Source: Brachyspira murdochii DSM 12563
Lineage (GTDB): Bacteria; Spirochaetota; Brachyspiria; Brachyspirales; Brachyspiraceae
Direction: 5' to 3'
Assembly: GCF_000092845.1 (NCBI RefSeq)
Contig: NC_014150.1
Coordinates: forward strand, 1,354,919 to 1,418,918
Length of the DNA stretch: 64,000 bases
Part shown: positions 17,239-26,603 of the stretch, in pieces
Layout: each line of letters begins with the position of its first letter
How positions within the stretch are numbered: position 1 is the stretch's first letter
Position numbers and translations under genes: made by a program
The notes under the pieces: generated by a model
Told to the model about the DNA's origin: nothing
The model's database searches: none
The model's input: the letters and a program-made list of their open reading frames with translations, nothing else

Positions 17239-18384
17239 TCAAAATACGGCTTTCATAGCTATATAATATCTTCCATCTGTAGAACCTTGAAATCCGAAGT
17301 ATATGGGGTTAAATTTTATATAAGCACTGTACTCTAAACAAAATAAGTCTTTTTTACTATTAAACTTTTCATCTTTATTTACAGGTATATAAAACATTGG
17401 TCTTAAAGCAAGATTAAGCATTTTCCATTCAGCCACTATTTCAAATCTTAAATAATGGGCATCATTGTCTCTCCAAGTGTATTCTCCAAGCATATTAATC
17501 CATAATTGTCTGTCAAGCAGAGGGAGTTTTCCCATAGCAGAGAGCTGCACGAGATGATGTGTTTTATCATCATTATTATTAATATTGTTATAAAGTGTTT
17601 CAAATCTTTCTGGAGATAATGAATTTTTTTTGTTGTACTGATATAAAAACTGAGCTTTAAAATAATCACCATGAACTTTTAAAAGTACAGCTAAAGGATT
17701 TGAGTCTTTTGAATATCCTTGAGAGTATGATATTTCATAATAATATCCTATAAGCCCTGCTCTAAACCCCATTTCATTATTCACTCTAGGCAGATACCAA
17801 TGAGGCTGAGAAGAAGCAGATTCACTATCATAAACAGAAGGAAGCAGCATAAATGTGGAGCCGTTAATATCATTGACAGCCTTCATTCTAAAAGAAAGAA
17901 GTATTCTAGTTAATGTAACAGTCTCTATTCCAGCATCATATAATCCTATACTTCCTGAAACATTGTCTTTATCAAATACATCAAATTTGGCAGTCATAGT
18001 TGCAAAAGGAGTTGCCGAAAAGTACCAATCAAAATTAAATGTTTTTCCAACTGATAAGTACATATTAGGCATACTGAAATGACCGTCTTTTAAGTTTACT
18101 CCGATTATCGTATCCATATGAAGTTCTATAGTAGAAAGTTCATATAAAAGTCTTGAAGAAAAAGAAGTTTTTAAAGCAGTCTCTCTTTTATAGCTTTCAT
18201 GTATATAATCAATGGGCATATAACTTTCTGTAGGTCTTATAGGTTCTATCCCTATATAAGGCCAAACTGTTATTATGCCTTTTAATAATCTCTGATCTTT
18301 TTCTGTATATGGAGATTGTGCATATACTTCTGAATAACTTATAATAATTAAGTTAAAAATTATAAATCTTAAAATATTTTTCAT
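17239..18384 (-). CDS. Probable outer-membrane beta-barrel protein
   Basis: About 381 residues with a signal peptide (MKNILRFIIFNLIIISYSEVYAQ). The mature chain has many alternating aromatic strands (FDWYFSATPFATMTAKFDV, YYYEISYSQGYS) and ends in a C-terminal phenylalanine (MKAVF), a hallmark of barrel proteins handled by BamA. I prefer the internal Met at 18384 because the signal sequence begins there; an in-frame ATG at 18429 would add 15 residues. Function unknown; pore or adhesin roles are possible. It is divergent from the coiled-coil/zapA operon. Confidence 0.7.
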   Translation of the reverse strand: MKNILRFIIFNLIIISYSEVYAQSPYTEKDQRLLKGIITVWPYIGIEPIRPTESYMPIDYIHESYKRETALKTSFSSRLLYELSTIELHMDTIIGVNLKDGHFSMPNMYLSVGKTFNFDWYFSATPFATMTAKFDVFDKDNVSGSIGLYDAGIETVTLTRILLSFRMKAVNDINGSTFMLLPSVYDSESASSQPHWYLPRVNNEMGFRAGLIGYYYEISYSQGYSKDSNPLAVLLKVHGDYFKAQFLYQYNKKNSLSPERFETLYNNINNNDDKTHHLVQLSAMGKLPLLDRQLWINMLGEYTWRDNDAHYLRFEIVAEWKMLNLALRPMFYIPVNKDEKFNSKKDLFCLEYSAYIKFNPIYFGFQGSTDGRYYIAMKAVF

Positions 18385-18441
18385 ATATTTGTTTTTATTT
18401 GTTTTAATATTATAATATAATTTTATCATATAAATAAAAAA

Positions 18442-18470
18442 TTGACAATTGAATTTATATGTGATATAAT
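18442..18470 (+). promoter_or_regulatory. Consensus sigma70 promoter for coiled-coil gene and zapA
   Basis: TTGACA (18442-18447) and TATAAT (18465-18470) match the consensus exactly with a 17-bp spacer, 30 bp before the start codon. Confidence 0.8.
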
Positions 18471-18499
18471 TTTTTAATAGTTTTTTGGGGAGTTTAAAA

Positions 18500-19567
18500 T
18501 TGAAAGAGTTTAATATTTTAGAAGAAAAATTAAAGGATTTTTTAGACGATTATCAGCTAATTTCATTTGATAATAAAGAATTATTGCAAACTATAGATCA
18601 GTTAAAAAAAGAAAAAGAAGATTTAACTAATTCATTAAATCAGCTTAAAGATAATTTTAATTCTCTTAAAGAGGAAAAAACTATACTGGAAGCCGATAAA
18701 AGAAATGCAAATGATAATTATAATTCTATAAGAGAAGAAAGAGAAAATCTTATAAAACAGCTTGAAGCGGCAAGAATAGAATTAGAAACTACTAAAAGAG
18801 AAAGAGATACATTAAAATCAAACTTGGAAAATACAGAAAAAGATTCGGTAACACTCATAGAAGAAAATGACAGCGTAAAAAAATTACTAGAAACAGCAAA
18901 CAGAACTATAGAAACTCTTACAAAAGAAAATAAAGAATTAGAAGAAAAACTAGGTATATTAATAGATAGAATAGACAGTGTAAGAAATGCCGGATTAAAA
19001 AAAGTGCATCATGCTTCTGCTGTAAATACTACTCCTAATAAAGAAGCAGTTAAAGAAGTTAAAGAAGTTAAAGAAATAAAAAAAGAAGAAGCAGTGCCTC
19101 CAAAAACAGAAGAAATAAAAAAAGAGGAAGTTAAAGAGATTAAGGCAGAGCATACTGGAGAATTAAATAATAACGAAGAAGAAGATCCTTTCAGCAGCAA
19201 TGACTCAGATTATTATGAAGAGTATAAAGAAAGCGAAGTAACTAATAATTCAAAAGATACTATTAAAGAAGAGGCAAAAGAAGTAGTTAAAGAAAAGATT
19301 GAAGTATCTGTTTCTAATGTAAAAGTTACAGAGGAGGAAGACCCTTTTTCAAATGCTTCTGATGCGAGCTGGGACGAAGAGATAGAGAATGTAAAAGAAG
19401 AAAGCAAAGAAGAGGCAGATAATAGCAGCGATAATAATAATGCAGATAATAATGACAGTAATGAAAATAAAGAAGATAATTATGAGTTTGATATAAATGA
19501 AGATGATCAGTATATGTTCGGTGATGATGATGAGGAAGAGTTTTTCTTTGATAATGAATCAAAATAA
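18500..19567 (+). CDS. Acidic coiled-coil protein encoded with zapA
   Basis: About 355 residues. Residues 1-160 form a long heptad coiled coil, and the rest is a disordered, strongly acidic tail with KEVKE repeats and two EEDPFS motifs. No signal peptide. The start is probably TTG at 18500, seven bases after GGGGAG; an in-frame TTG at 18485 would overlap that site. zapA begins 23 bp downstream, so the two are co-transcribed from a consensus promoter. A ZapB-like or other divisome-linked role is inferred from context and the N-terminal coiled coil only. Confidence 0.7.
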   Translation: MKEFNILEEKLKDFLDDYQLISFDNKELLQTIDQLKKEKEDLTNSLNQLKDNFNSLKEEKTILEADKRNANDNYNSIREERENLIKQLEAARIELETTKRERDTLKSNLENTEKDSVTLIEENDSVKKLLETANRTIETLTKENKELEEKLGILIDRIDSVRNAGLKKVHHASAVNTTPNKEAVKEVKEVKEIKKEEAVPPKTEEIKKEEVKEIKAEHTGELNNNEEEDPFSSNDSDYYEEYKESEVTNNSKDTIKEEAKEVVKEKIEVSVSNVKVTEEEDPFSNASDASWDEEIENVKEESKEEADNSSDNNNADNNDSNENKEDNYEFDINEDDQYMFGDDDEEEFFFDNESK

Positions 19568-19590
19568 TTCTGTAAAAATGGGTAAATAAA

Positions 19591-19914
19591 ATGGATAATA
19601 ATACTTTAGAGGTTACAATATACGGCAGAACTCTTAATATAAAATCAAGCGAAGAGAATGCTGAGTATCTAAAAGAAGTTGCTGATTTTGTTGATGAAAG
19701 TATGAATGATATAGCAGAGCATTATGGTTCAAATTATCCTAGAGATACTATAGCAATATTAGCTTGTCTTAATATAGCAGACCTTCTTAAAAGAGAAATA
19801 GCTAATAGTAAGGCTGGAAAAGATACTTTATTAGCTTTAAAAGAAAGTATAGCTTCAAGGTCTAGTAAATTAATAAAACTTATAGATGAAACTAAAGAAA
19901 ATTCTAAAGAATAA
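19591..19914 (+). CDS. zapA: Cell division protein ZapA
   Basis: A 107-residue protein with the ZapA pattern: VTIYGRTLNIKSSEENAEYLKEVADFVDE at the N-terminus, then TIAILACLNIADLLKREI and a C-terminal coiled coil. ZapA binds FtsZ filaments and promotes their bundling at midcell (family knowledge). It lies directly after the acidic coiled-coil gene, with a terminator following. Length is normal for the family. Confidence 0.85.
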   Translation: MDNNTLEVTIYGRTLNIKSSEENAEYLKEVADFVDESMNDIAEHYGSNYPRDTIAILACLNIADLLKREIANSKAGKDTLLALKESIASRSSKLIKLIDETKENSKE

Positions 19915-19938
19915 TTTTATAATAATATGCAAATTAAA

Positions 19939-19974
19939 AAAGACCTGCATGAAAATTTGCAAGTCTTTTTTTAT
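19939..19974 (+). terminator. Rho-independent terminator after zapA
   Basis: AAAGACCTGCA pairs with TGCAAGTCTTT (one G-U pair) and runs into seven or more T residues. Confidence 0.75.
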
Positions 19975-20021
19975 TTTAAAAACAATGAAAAATATTTTAT
20001 TTAAATTTAGATTACTTACTT

Positions 20022-21866
20022 TTAATTCACTTTAAAGAAACTCATAGCATTAACCAATTCTACAGCCTGATTAAGCAATGATGTAGAAGAAGCAGAAGCC
20101 TGTTCTACTAAAGCAGCATTTTGCTGAGTTACAGTATCCATATCTGTAACCGCTTTATTAACCTGCTCTACACCTTCATGCTGCTCTACTGCTGTAGAAC
20201 TTATATCCTGCATGATTTTAGCTGTATTTTCTATTTTTATTTGAAGATCGCTGAATATTTCCTGAGATATTCTTGCTGATTCTGTAGCTTTATTAATTTT
20301 GTCATAAGCATTATCAACTAAATCAGTAATATCTTTAACAGATGACTGAGTAGTTTGAGCCAAGTTTCTAACCTCGCTTGCTACAACAGCAAATCCTTTT
20401 CCCTGTTCTCCTGCTCTTGCCGCCTCTACTGCAGCATTCAAAGCAAGGATATTAGTTTGAAAAGCAATGTCTTCTATTATCTTGGTAATATCTTTTATTT
20501 TTGTACTGGCATCATAAACTTCTTCTATATTTTTTGTTGTATCGAGTATTATCTCGCCTGCATTCTGAATGGAAGTTCTTGAATCTATCATCATTTTATT
20601 TCCTTCAACAGACTGATCTGCTGATGATTTTATTGTAGAAGCCATTTGCTCCATAGATGAAGCAGTTTCTTCCAAACTTGCTGCCTGTGCTTCTGTACGT
20701 TTTGATAAGTCTGCACTTCCTTGTGAAAGCTCTTTTGCATTCATTCTTATTTCATCTGCTGAGTTTCTTACCTTTACTATTATATCAGATAGTCTGTCTC
20801 TCATATCAAAGAATGAGTTAGCTAAAACTCCGAGTTCATCTTTACGGTTGATATTTCTATGTGTTGAAGTTAAATTTCCATCTGAAATTTCTCTTGAAAT
20901 AAATACAAGCTCATTCAAAGGTTTTGTTATGCTTTTTATGTATAATGCTATTATTAAAGTACATACTATTATAAATAAAGTACCTATAATTGCTGTGCGT
21001 ATAATAGTATATTTTATTTCTTTATATATTTCGCTGTCTGCTTTAGCAAATATCACAGACCAAGGCATAGTATGAATATTTTCATAAGCGGCAGAACGTT
21101 TTCCTTGATGATCTTCACTATTATAGGACTCTATAATTCCAGTATGGCTAGTTTTTATTACACTATAAACATCTGGAAGTTTATCCCCTATTCTTTCTTT
21201 ATCAGATGATAATATTACATTTCCATCATTATTTGCAACTGTAATACGTCCGTTTATATTAAGATTGCCTATAAAGTCATTATTTACTTTAGCCAAATCT
21301 AAATTTATATATATAATTCCTATGAGCTCTTTTGCTGAGTTTCTTAATCCGCCGCAAAGTAAAAGTGCCTGTCCGCCTGTTGTAGAAGATATACTTGTTG
21401 CATTATCATAAGTATAATTATAGTTATTAGCTTTCATTCTATTAAATAATTCAGGGTGAACATTTGCTATAGATACACCCTCTAGTTTTGGATTAGAATT
21501 ATCAAATATAATATTACCGTTAATATCTGCTGCTCCTATATTGATAGAGTATGTATTAACAGATCCGAAATCTTTTAATCTTTTTACTGCTTCATTTTTT
21601 AATGCTTCATTTGAAGGATTTAATACAGCATTGATTACAGCCCCGGATTGTGCATACGTAGATATTACAAGAAGCTGTTCATGCATAACCATATCTATCA
21701 TAGAGGAATATCCTGATACTGTAGCACTAAATCCTTCTAAAGCAGATTTTCTTATAGCTCTTGAAGAAGACCATATTGAAATTATAGCTAAAGTAGATAT
21801 AGTTATAAAAATAATAAAACTTATTATAATTGGTACTTTAAATGATAAACTGTGAATTTTTTTCAT
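20022..21866 (-). CDS. Methyl-accepting chemotaxis protein
   Basis: About 614 residues. An N-terminal transmembrane helix (residues 10-35) is followed by a periplasmic dCache-type sensor of about 260 residues. A second helix, a HAMP linker ([19 protein letters not shown]) and the methyl-accepting signalling domain follow. The hairpin tip matches the family core ([20 protein letters not shown]). The start at Met9 of the longest frame (21866) is preferred, since CGAGG lies nine bases upstream. The ligand cannot be read from the sequence. It stands alone, as many spirochaete receptors do. Confidence 0.9.
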   Translation of the reverse strand: MKKIHSLSFKVPIIISFIIFITISTLAIISIWSSSRAIRKSALEGFSATVSGYSSMIDMVMHEQLLVISTYAQSGAVINAVLNPSNEALKNEAVKRLKDFGSVNTYSINIGAADINGNIIFDNSNPKLEGVSIANVHPELFNRMKANNYNYTYDNATSISSTTGGQALLLCGGLRNSAKELIGIIYINLDLAKVNNDFIGNLNINGRITVANNDGNVILSSDKERIGDKLPDVYSVIKTSHTGIIESYNSEDHQGKRSAAYENIHTMPWSVIFAKADSEIYKEIKYTIIRTAIIGTLFIIVCTLIIALYIKSITKPLNELVFISREISDGNLTSTHRNINRKDELGVLANSFFDMRDRLSDIIVKVRNSADEIRMNAKELSQGSADLSKRTEAQAASLEETASSMEQMASTIKSSADQSVEGNKMMIDSRTSIQNAGEIILDTTKNIEEVYDASTKIKDITKIIEDIAFQTNILALNAAVEAARAGEQGKGFAVVASEVRNLAQTTQSSVKDITDLVDNAYDKINKATESARISQEIFSDLQIKIENTAKIMQDISSTAVEQHEGVEQVNKAVTDMDTVTQQNAALVEQASASSTSLLNQAVELVNAMSFFKVN

Positions 21867-22198
21867 AGTGAAAAACCTCGGTATATACAATATTTTTATT
21901 TTCTAACGAAATCGATTAGACTTGTATAAAAGAAATACAAACTTAATTTAACAATAAAATTATCAAAGTCAATAAAAATTATAATTTTTTTTTAATTTTA
22001 GGTATATAATTAGGTATATAATAAAGTTTTATGCTAATTATTTTACAAAATGCTTAATATTTATAAAAAAATAATAAAATATTATTCTATAATAAAAATT
22101 CTAAAAAATTATCAAATGTGTCTTAAAACATTAATTAATTTTAAAAAATACATATAAACAAATTATAATAACATATTTATTTCTATAAAATTTGAACT

Positions 22199-22339
22199 GC
22201 AATATTATTTGTAATAGTTCTTTGTATAATATTTTCTTTAGCAATACAGTATTTTGGCACAGCAATAGATACTATGCTTTTAACGGTTTATAAAATAGTA
22301 ATACTGCTATGTTTTATAATGTCCTATATTTTTATTTAA
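22199..22339 (+). pseudogene. Possible decayed membrane-protein 3' fragment
   Basis: An open frame of about 43 residues ending at TAA 22337 reads as a hydrophobic segment with LAIQYFGTAIDTMLLTVYKI. It looks like the C-terminal helices of a transporter or polysaccharide protein, but has no start codon or Shine-Dalgarno. It may be a relic or chance in AT-rich DNA. The remainder of the 21867-22341 gap shows nothing else I can name. Confidence 0.25.
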
Positions 22340-22341
22340 AA

Positions 22342-22734
22342 TTATTCTATTTTTGAGAGTGTTCCCTCACTTAATGTATTATCTGTATTTTCTATTTTTA
22401 ATATTATATAGGTATCATGAAAAATAAAAGTGTAATTATTTCCGTATTTAGATGCCTGATATGATATATCATCTGTTTTTACTAATTCTTCTTTTGATAT
22501 TGTAAGCATTTTATCATAGGCATTTCCGCCTTCAATAGTAATTTCTATTGAACTGTCTTCATTAACTATTAATATGCATTTATTAATAGTAAGATCTCTG
22601 ACATAGGCTTTAGTAGTTATACTACCTTCATATCTTGCTGCATATTTATTTAATTTTACTATAGAATCATTATTAAAACAGCTCAATATAAAAAGATTAA
22701 TAAAATATAATAAAATTATAATTTTCTTTTTCAT
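22342..22734 (-). CDS. Small lipoprotein, 130 aa (paralogue of the 5.9-kb lipoprotein)
   Basis: The signal peptide ends in lipobox FILSC, then the mature domain YEGSITTKAYVRDLTINK, EITIEGGNAYDKML, KTDDISYQASKYGNNYTFIF and GTLSKIE. These blocks align in order with the lipoprotein at 5938, so they are paralogues of an envelope family. I start at ATG 22734, eight bases after GGA, rather than at GTG 22740. It is a single gene with long AT-rich flanks. Function unknown. Confidence 0.7.
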   Translation of the reverse strand: MKKKIIILLYFINLFILSCFNNDSIVKLNKYAARYEGSITTKAYVRDLTINKCILIVNEDSSIEITIEGGNAYDKMLTISKEELVKTDDISYQASKYGNNYTFIFHDTYIILKIENTDNTLSEGTLSKIE

Positions 22735-23111
22735 AAACACATTCCAAATTTAAAATATGATATATCATACACTCTATTTATCTTATTATCAATTAATTTT
22801 ATTCTTACTAAATAAAAATAATATACTTTTTTAAAACTATTTAAATAAGTATTCAGCTGTAAATATACATAAATATTGTAATACGAGACAGCTTAAAAAA
22901 AATGATAATATACATTCATAAAAAATAAAGAAAATAAAAAGCTATTATAATCGTTTTTTATATGTTTAATAATTTAATATATAAGGCAAGCAGCATAAAT
23001 ATATAACAAATCATCATAAAGTTTTCTATAACTGTTAATATTATATTTTTTTTATTTTATAATAAAATTATTGATAATAAACTAAATAAAGTGTATGATA
23101 TATAATATTTT

Positions 23112-23289
23112 ATTTTCCTCATACGTATTCAATACGTAAAATATACTTATAGCTAGTTTGAGGATAAAATTTTCAAATTGATATATAGGAATTAATACAA
23201 AAATTATATAAACTATAGTAAGTAATTTCTATATACAAATAATTTTTTAATATGCACTTTTTGCAGCTTTTTGCGTCTGAAAAAAGCTG
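23112..23289 (+). other. Structured leader upstream of ribH
   Basis: In the 584-bp gap before ribH, ATTTTCCTCA (23112-23121) can pair with TGAGGATAAAAT (23159-23170), enclosing the hairpin ACGTAT-tca-ATACGT. A second hairpin, CAGCTTTTT with AAAAAGCTG, lies at 23264-23289, 29 bp before the ATG. It does not show the conserved boxes of the FMN riboswitch. The rest of the gap is featureless AT-rich DNA. Confidence 0.3.
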
Positions 23290-23318
23290 AAAAATATAAT
23301 TAAGGAATTAATACAATT

Positions 23319-23789
23319 ATGAAAACTTTTGAAGGAAAACTCGTTAGTGAAAAACCAGTTAAAATTGGTATAGTATGTGCCAGATTCAATGAATTTATTG
23401 TTTCTAAACTTTTAGGCGGTGCTTTAGATGCTTTATCCCGTCATAATATTAAAGACGATGATATTACTGTAGCTTGGGTACCTGGTGCTTTTGAAATACC
23501 TCTAATAGCTTCTAAAATGGCTAAATCAAAAAAATATGATGCTGTTATATGTCTTGGTGCTGTTATAAGAGGTTCTACTACTCATTATGATTATGTTTGT
23601 GCCGAAGTATCTAAAGGTATTGCTAATGTATCTCTTAATTCTGATGTACCTGTAATGTTCGGGGTTTTAACTACCGAAAACATTGAGCAGGCTATTGAAA
23701 GAGCTGGAACTAAAGCTGGAAACAAAGGTTTTGATTCTGCTATGGGAGCTATTGAAATGGTAAACCTTATAAGAGAAATAGAAAAATAA
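23319..23789 (+). CDS. ribH: 6,7-dimethyl-8-ribityllumazine synthase
   Basis: A 156-residue protein of normal length. It has the lumazine synthase blocks [48 protein letters not shown] (with the catalytic His) and [20 protein letters not shown]. It condenses 5-amino-6-ribitylaminouracil with dihydroxybutanone phosphate in riboflavin synthesis. No other rib genes are adjacent, unlike the ribDEAH operons of many bacteria. AAGGA lies upstream of ATG and a terminator follows. Confidence 0.95.
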   Translation: MKTFEGKLVSEKPVKIGIVCARFNEFIVSKLLGGALDALSRHNIKDDDITVAWVPGAFEIPLIASKMAKSKKYDAVICLGAVIRGSTTHYDYVCAEVSKGIANVSLNSDVPVMFGVLTTENIEQAIERAGTKAGNKGFDSAMGAIEMVNLIREIEK

Positions 23790-23823
23790 TATCAGATTAC
23801 ATATAAATACTATATCGTTAAAA

Positions 23824-23862
23824 ACAAGGGCTTAAATTGTTTTTATGCTCTTGTTTTTTTTA
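23824..23862 (+). terminator. Rho-independent terminator after ribH
   Basis: AACAAGGGC pairs with GCTCTTGTT (one G-U) and is followed by a run of T residues. Confidence 0.75.
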
Positions 23863-23980
23863 TTGTCATTATTGTTATTATTTGTTATATTTAATATAAA
23901 TTCAAATTATAGACATAGATTTTTTATTATAGTTAGTATATAATATTTATTAATAACAATTATCAATAACGGGAGCTAGC

Positions 23981-24475
23981 ATGAAATTAAAAGGATCTAA
24001 AACAGAGATTAATTTGAGAAACGCATTTATAGGTGAGGCTATGGCAAGATGCAGATATATGTTCTATGCACAAAAGGCAAGAGAAGAGGGAAAAGAGGAT
24101 GTGGCTTTAATGTATGAAAGAGCTGCTAGAAATGAGCAGGAACATGCAAAAATATGGTTTGAAAATTTTCATGGTATACCTTCTACTGAAGATAATTTAA
24201 AAGAATCTATAACAAATGAAAATTATGAATCAATAGACATGTATTTATCATATGCTAAAACAGCTCAGGAAGAAGGATTTGATGATTTGGCTATGGCTTT
24301 TATGAATGTAGCAAGAATAGAAGACGGACATAAAAAACAATTTCAAAGTTTCTTGGAAGATAAAACATTTGATATAAAAAATTGGCAGTGTGATATATGC
24401 GGATATATTGATTTAGATGATGAAAATCCGCCTGTATGCCCTGTATGTAAGAACCGTAAGGCTAAAAAACAATAA
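23981..24475 (+). CDS. Rubrerythrin
   Basis: A 164-residue protein with a ferritin-like diiron domain (residues 1-130; Glu19, EQEH at 52-55, EEGFDD, EDGH at 114-117). A C-terminal rubredoxin-like Fe(SCys)4 centre follows with Cys137, Cys140, Cys153 and Cys156. It reduces hydrogen peroxide using rubredoxin or NADH-linked donors in anaerobes. CGGGAG precedes the ATG. An ATTATA-N7-TATAAT inverted repeat overlaps the likely promoter at 23926-23944 and might be a peroxide-regulator site, but this is speculative. Confidence 0.9.
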   Translation: MKLKGSKTEINLRNAFIGEAMARCRYMFYAQKAREEGKEDVALMYERAARNEQEHAKIWFENFHGIPSTEDNLKESITNENYESIDMYLSYAKTAQEEGFDDLAMAFMNVARIEDGHKKQFQSFLEDKTFDIKNWQCDICGYIDLDDENPPVCPVCKNRKAKKQ

Positions 24476-24578
24476 TGCATTTTATATTATTGTTAAGAAT
24501 TAGAGTGTGCTTTCAATACTAAGATTTTTAAGTTTGTCAGACGTGAGAGTTTATTCTTACTTATTAAATGGCAAACAG

Positions 24579-24613
24579 TATAATAAAGTGCGGTGAGTGT
24601 ATGCTTTATTATA
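24579..24613 (+). other. Inverted repeat in the gap after rubrerythrin
   Basis: TATAATAAAG and CTTTATTATA form a perfect 10-bp stem with a 15-nt loop. No T-run follows, so it is a weak terminator candidate at best. Confidence 0.3.
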
Positions 24614-24752
24614 ATAAATAAATATTATAAAAGAAATTTATTTTATGTTTAAAAAGCAAAATTGATAAAATAAAATCCATTTATGTATAAAGAATTTTTA
24701 TTATAATAACAAGTTTCAAACACCGCCTTTTATGAATTTATTGACTACTTTT

Positions 24753-25250
24753 TTAAATCTTATTCCAAACTTTTTTCAAAAATACTGCTAAAAATACTAC
24801 AAAAGCCGCAGTAAATGCTAATTTAAATATTCCCTCAAAAATATCTTCTAAGTTATGAAGTATATAATATACACCAAAAAATCTTCCGGAAAATATAAAC
24901 AAAAAAGCAGCTAATAATAATAATGCAAAAGCTGATAAAGCAATAATTAAAACTTTTTTATTCTTTTCATTATTTTTATTAATTGTTTTTATATTTTCAT
25001 CGTTCTCTCTATTTTCATCTTTATTATTTTTATCATAAACATTTTTTATAAAGTATATTAAAAAAGCAAATGCTGATATTGTTATTGATAACAGCAATAA
25101 TATTTCAGCTATATTCTCTAAATTATGTAATAAATAAAAAACATTATAAGGTATGCCGAAAAATCCTAAAGCAATTATTATTGATATAATAGCTAAAGCA
25201 CCTAATGATAATGCAATTACAGCAGGCTTTAATATTACATTATTTTTCAT
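24753..25250 (-). CDS. Four-helix membrane protein with internal duplication
   Basis: 165 residues with two similar halves. The first contains FYLLHNLENIAEILLLLSI...IYFIKNVYDK; the second YYILHNLEDIFEGIFKLAF...AVFLKKVWNK. They are separated by a charged Asn/Lys/Glu linker. Each half has two transmembrane helices with the shared (Y/F)-x-L-H-N-L-E-(N/D)-I motif between them. The family is unknown to me. A strong AAAGGAG precedes the ATG. It is the last of three consecutive small membrane-protein genes on this strand, possibly an operon. Confidence 0.7.
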   Translation of the reverse strand: MKNNVILKPAVIALSLGALAIISIIIALGFFGIPYNVFYLLHNLENIAEILLLLSITISAFAFLIYFIKNVYDKNNKDENRENDENIKTINKNNEKNKKVLIIALSAFALLLLAAFLFIFSGRFFGVYYILHNLEDIFEGIFKLAFTAAFVVFLAVFLKKVWNKI

Positions 25251-25291
25251 ATACTACTCCTTTAAATAATTAAAAAAATCACTATAAACAA

Positions 25292-25828
25292 TTATTTCTT
25301 TTTACTGTTTGATTTTAATTTGTACTCAGGCTTTAGTTCATATACTTTTTCATATCTAGGGTCATCATCAATTTTGTTTGGAAGTCTTTTCTCTCTTCTG
25401 TCATAATCTCTTAAATCATATTCATACTGACCATCTGAAGTTTTTTTTCTTACATCTCTATCACAATTGTCATACCTTCTTATTCTTCTATCGTCTTCAT
25501 CATCATATCGTCTCGTTCTTCTATCGTCTTCATCATCATATCGTCTCGTTCTTCTATCATCATAATCTTCATAATCATCATCATAGTAGCCGCGTCTTCT
25601 TCTATAATTTCTCTCATCATCATTTCTTTTTATACTTCCGGAGGTTCTGTCATCTTTGAGAAATTTCTTTATAAAATACATCACAGCAGCTATCATGAAT
25701 ATTATTCCTACTAGCTTTCCAATATCTTCTATAAAATCAAAAGCATCATCTATCAAATCAAAACAGTACAGATTATTTTGCATAATGATAAAAGCATATA
25801 CTAAGCCCGAAATTGATAACTTTTTCAT
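25292..25828 (-). CDS. Membrane-anchored protein with Arg/Asp-rich tandem repeats
   Basis: 178 residues. The N-terminus has a hydrophobic leader, the motif YCFDLIDDAFDFIEDIGKLVG, then a transmembrane helix. The C-terminal two thirds are highly charged, with near-identical 11-residue units of RRTRRYDDEDD coded by 33-bp DNA repeats. The N-terminal 60 residues are paralogous to the neighbouring 67-residue protein. The tail is probably cytoplasmic or periplasmic and disordered. GGAG precedes the ATG. No function is known to me. Confidence 0.7.
   Translation of the reverse strand: MKKLSISGLVYAFIIMQNNLYCFDLIDDAFDFIEDIGKLVGIIFMIAAVMYFIKKFLKDDRTSGSIKRNDDERNYRRRRGYYDDDYEDYDDRRTRRYDDEDDRRTRRYDDEDDRRIRRYDNCDRDVRKKTSDGQYEYDLRDYDRREKRLPNKIDDDPRYEKVYELKPEYKLKSNSKKK
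25459..25560 (-). repeat. 33-bp in-gene tandem repeats
   Basis: Two identical 33-bp copies (25492-25524 and 25525-25557) and a diverged third unit code for the Arg/Asp-rich repeats of the surrounding gene. Copy number could vary by slippage. Confidence 0.7.
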
Positions 25829-25869
25829 TAATTACTTTCTCCAATTTATTTTCTTATTCTCTTATACTT

Positions 25870-26073
25870 TTATTCTTTGTTGTTGGAACTATTATCTTTT
25901 TTTATATACTTTTTAAAGAAATAAACACCAGCAGCTATTATTACAACTATGCCTATTATTTTGGCTAAATCATCAAATATGAAATCAAATGTATCTTCTA
26001 TTAAGTCAAAACAGTATAAATTAATGCTTACTATAAACATAGTTATTAATGTTATAAAACCTAATTTTTTCAT
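25870..26073 (-). CDS. 67-aa membrane protein, paralogue of the repeat-protein N-terminus
   Basis: It begins MKKLGFITLITMFIVSINL and continues YCFDLIEDTFDFIFDDLAKIIG, then a second hydrophobic helix and a short Lys-rich tail. The YCFDLI(D/E)D.FDFI motif is shared with the downstream 178-residue protein, so one is a duplicated form with an added repeat tail. A strong AAGGAGG lies before ATG. A good promoter is at 26120-26148. Confidence 0.7.
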   Translation of the reverse strand: MKKLGFITLITMFIVSINLYCFDLIEDTFDFIFDDLAKIIGIVVIIAAGVYFFKKYIKKDNSSNNKE

Positions 26074-26119
26074 TCTGTTTCCTCCTTATATTAATTTTTA
26101 TATTATCTCTATATAATAT

Positions 26120-26148
26120 AGTATAGCATAATATTATTATTTTGTAAA
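26120..26148 (-). promoter_or_regulatory. Promoter of the small membrane-protein cluster
   Basis: On the minus strand TTTACA (26148-26143) and TATACT (26125-26120) are separated by 17 bp, upstream of the 67-aa gene. Confidence 0.55.
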
Positions 26149-26351
26149 TATTATATAAACAAATTTTACAAAAAATGTATTAATGTAAATAAAATGTAAA
26201 TTAATATTTTGTACATTTTATACGTTTTTAGAGCCTTTTTATAATTATTTTATTAACAATTAATAAAACTTATAATAAAATAAAATCGTTAAGGTTTTTT
26301 TTATATTACCGTTAATACAAGTAACTAAAGTACTAAATAAGGAGTATTGGT

Positions 26352-26588
26352 ATGACAGTTAATAAAATTAATAATGCTCAGTCTTTGCAGCAGATTCAGG
26401 CTAATCCGCAGAAATCAGATGCAGCACCTCAAAATGCTGTTAATACACAAAAACTAAGTCAGCAGATGAGCGGAATATCACCTCTATCAAGCAGATATAC
26501 CTATGCTATAGGACAGGACGGTAAAAGATACATACTTCAGCTTAGAATAGACATTTCTTCAGTCAGAGCTTTTAGTTCTCTTGCTTAA
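26352..26588 (+). CDS. Small hypothetical protein, 78 aa
   Basis: The first half is Gln/Asn/Ala-rich and probably disordered. The second contains YTYAIGQDGKRYILQLRIDIS, which recalls the xGPDGxxYAVGGEVxID segment of SprA-related (PF12118-type) proteins, though much shorter. AAGGAG precedes ATG by seven bases and a strong terminator follows, so it is a real single-gene transcript. Function unknown. Confidence 0.65.
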   Translation: MTVNKINNAQSLQQIQANPQKSDAAPQNAVNTQKLSQQMSGISPLSSRYTYAIGQDGKRYILQLRIDISSVRAFSSLA

Positions 26589-26603
26589 ATGTATTTTTAT
26601 ATA

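Noticed and set aside
19009..19562. Several antisense ORFs rich in Ser, His, Leu and Tyr
   Set aside because: They are shadows of the acidic repetitive tail of the coiled-coil gene; their composition follows from GAA/GAT-rich codons.
22735..23318. FMN riboswitch before ribH
   Set aside because: None of the conserved G-rich boxes of the RFN element are present.
25378..25659. His/Phe-rich ORF opposite the Arg/Asp repeat gene
   Set aside because: Low-complexity complement of the 33-bp repeats, without a ribosome site.
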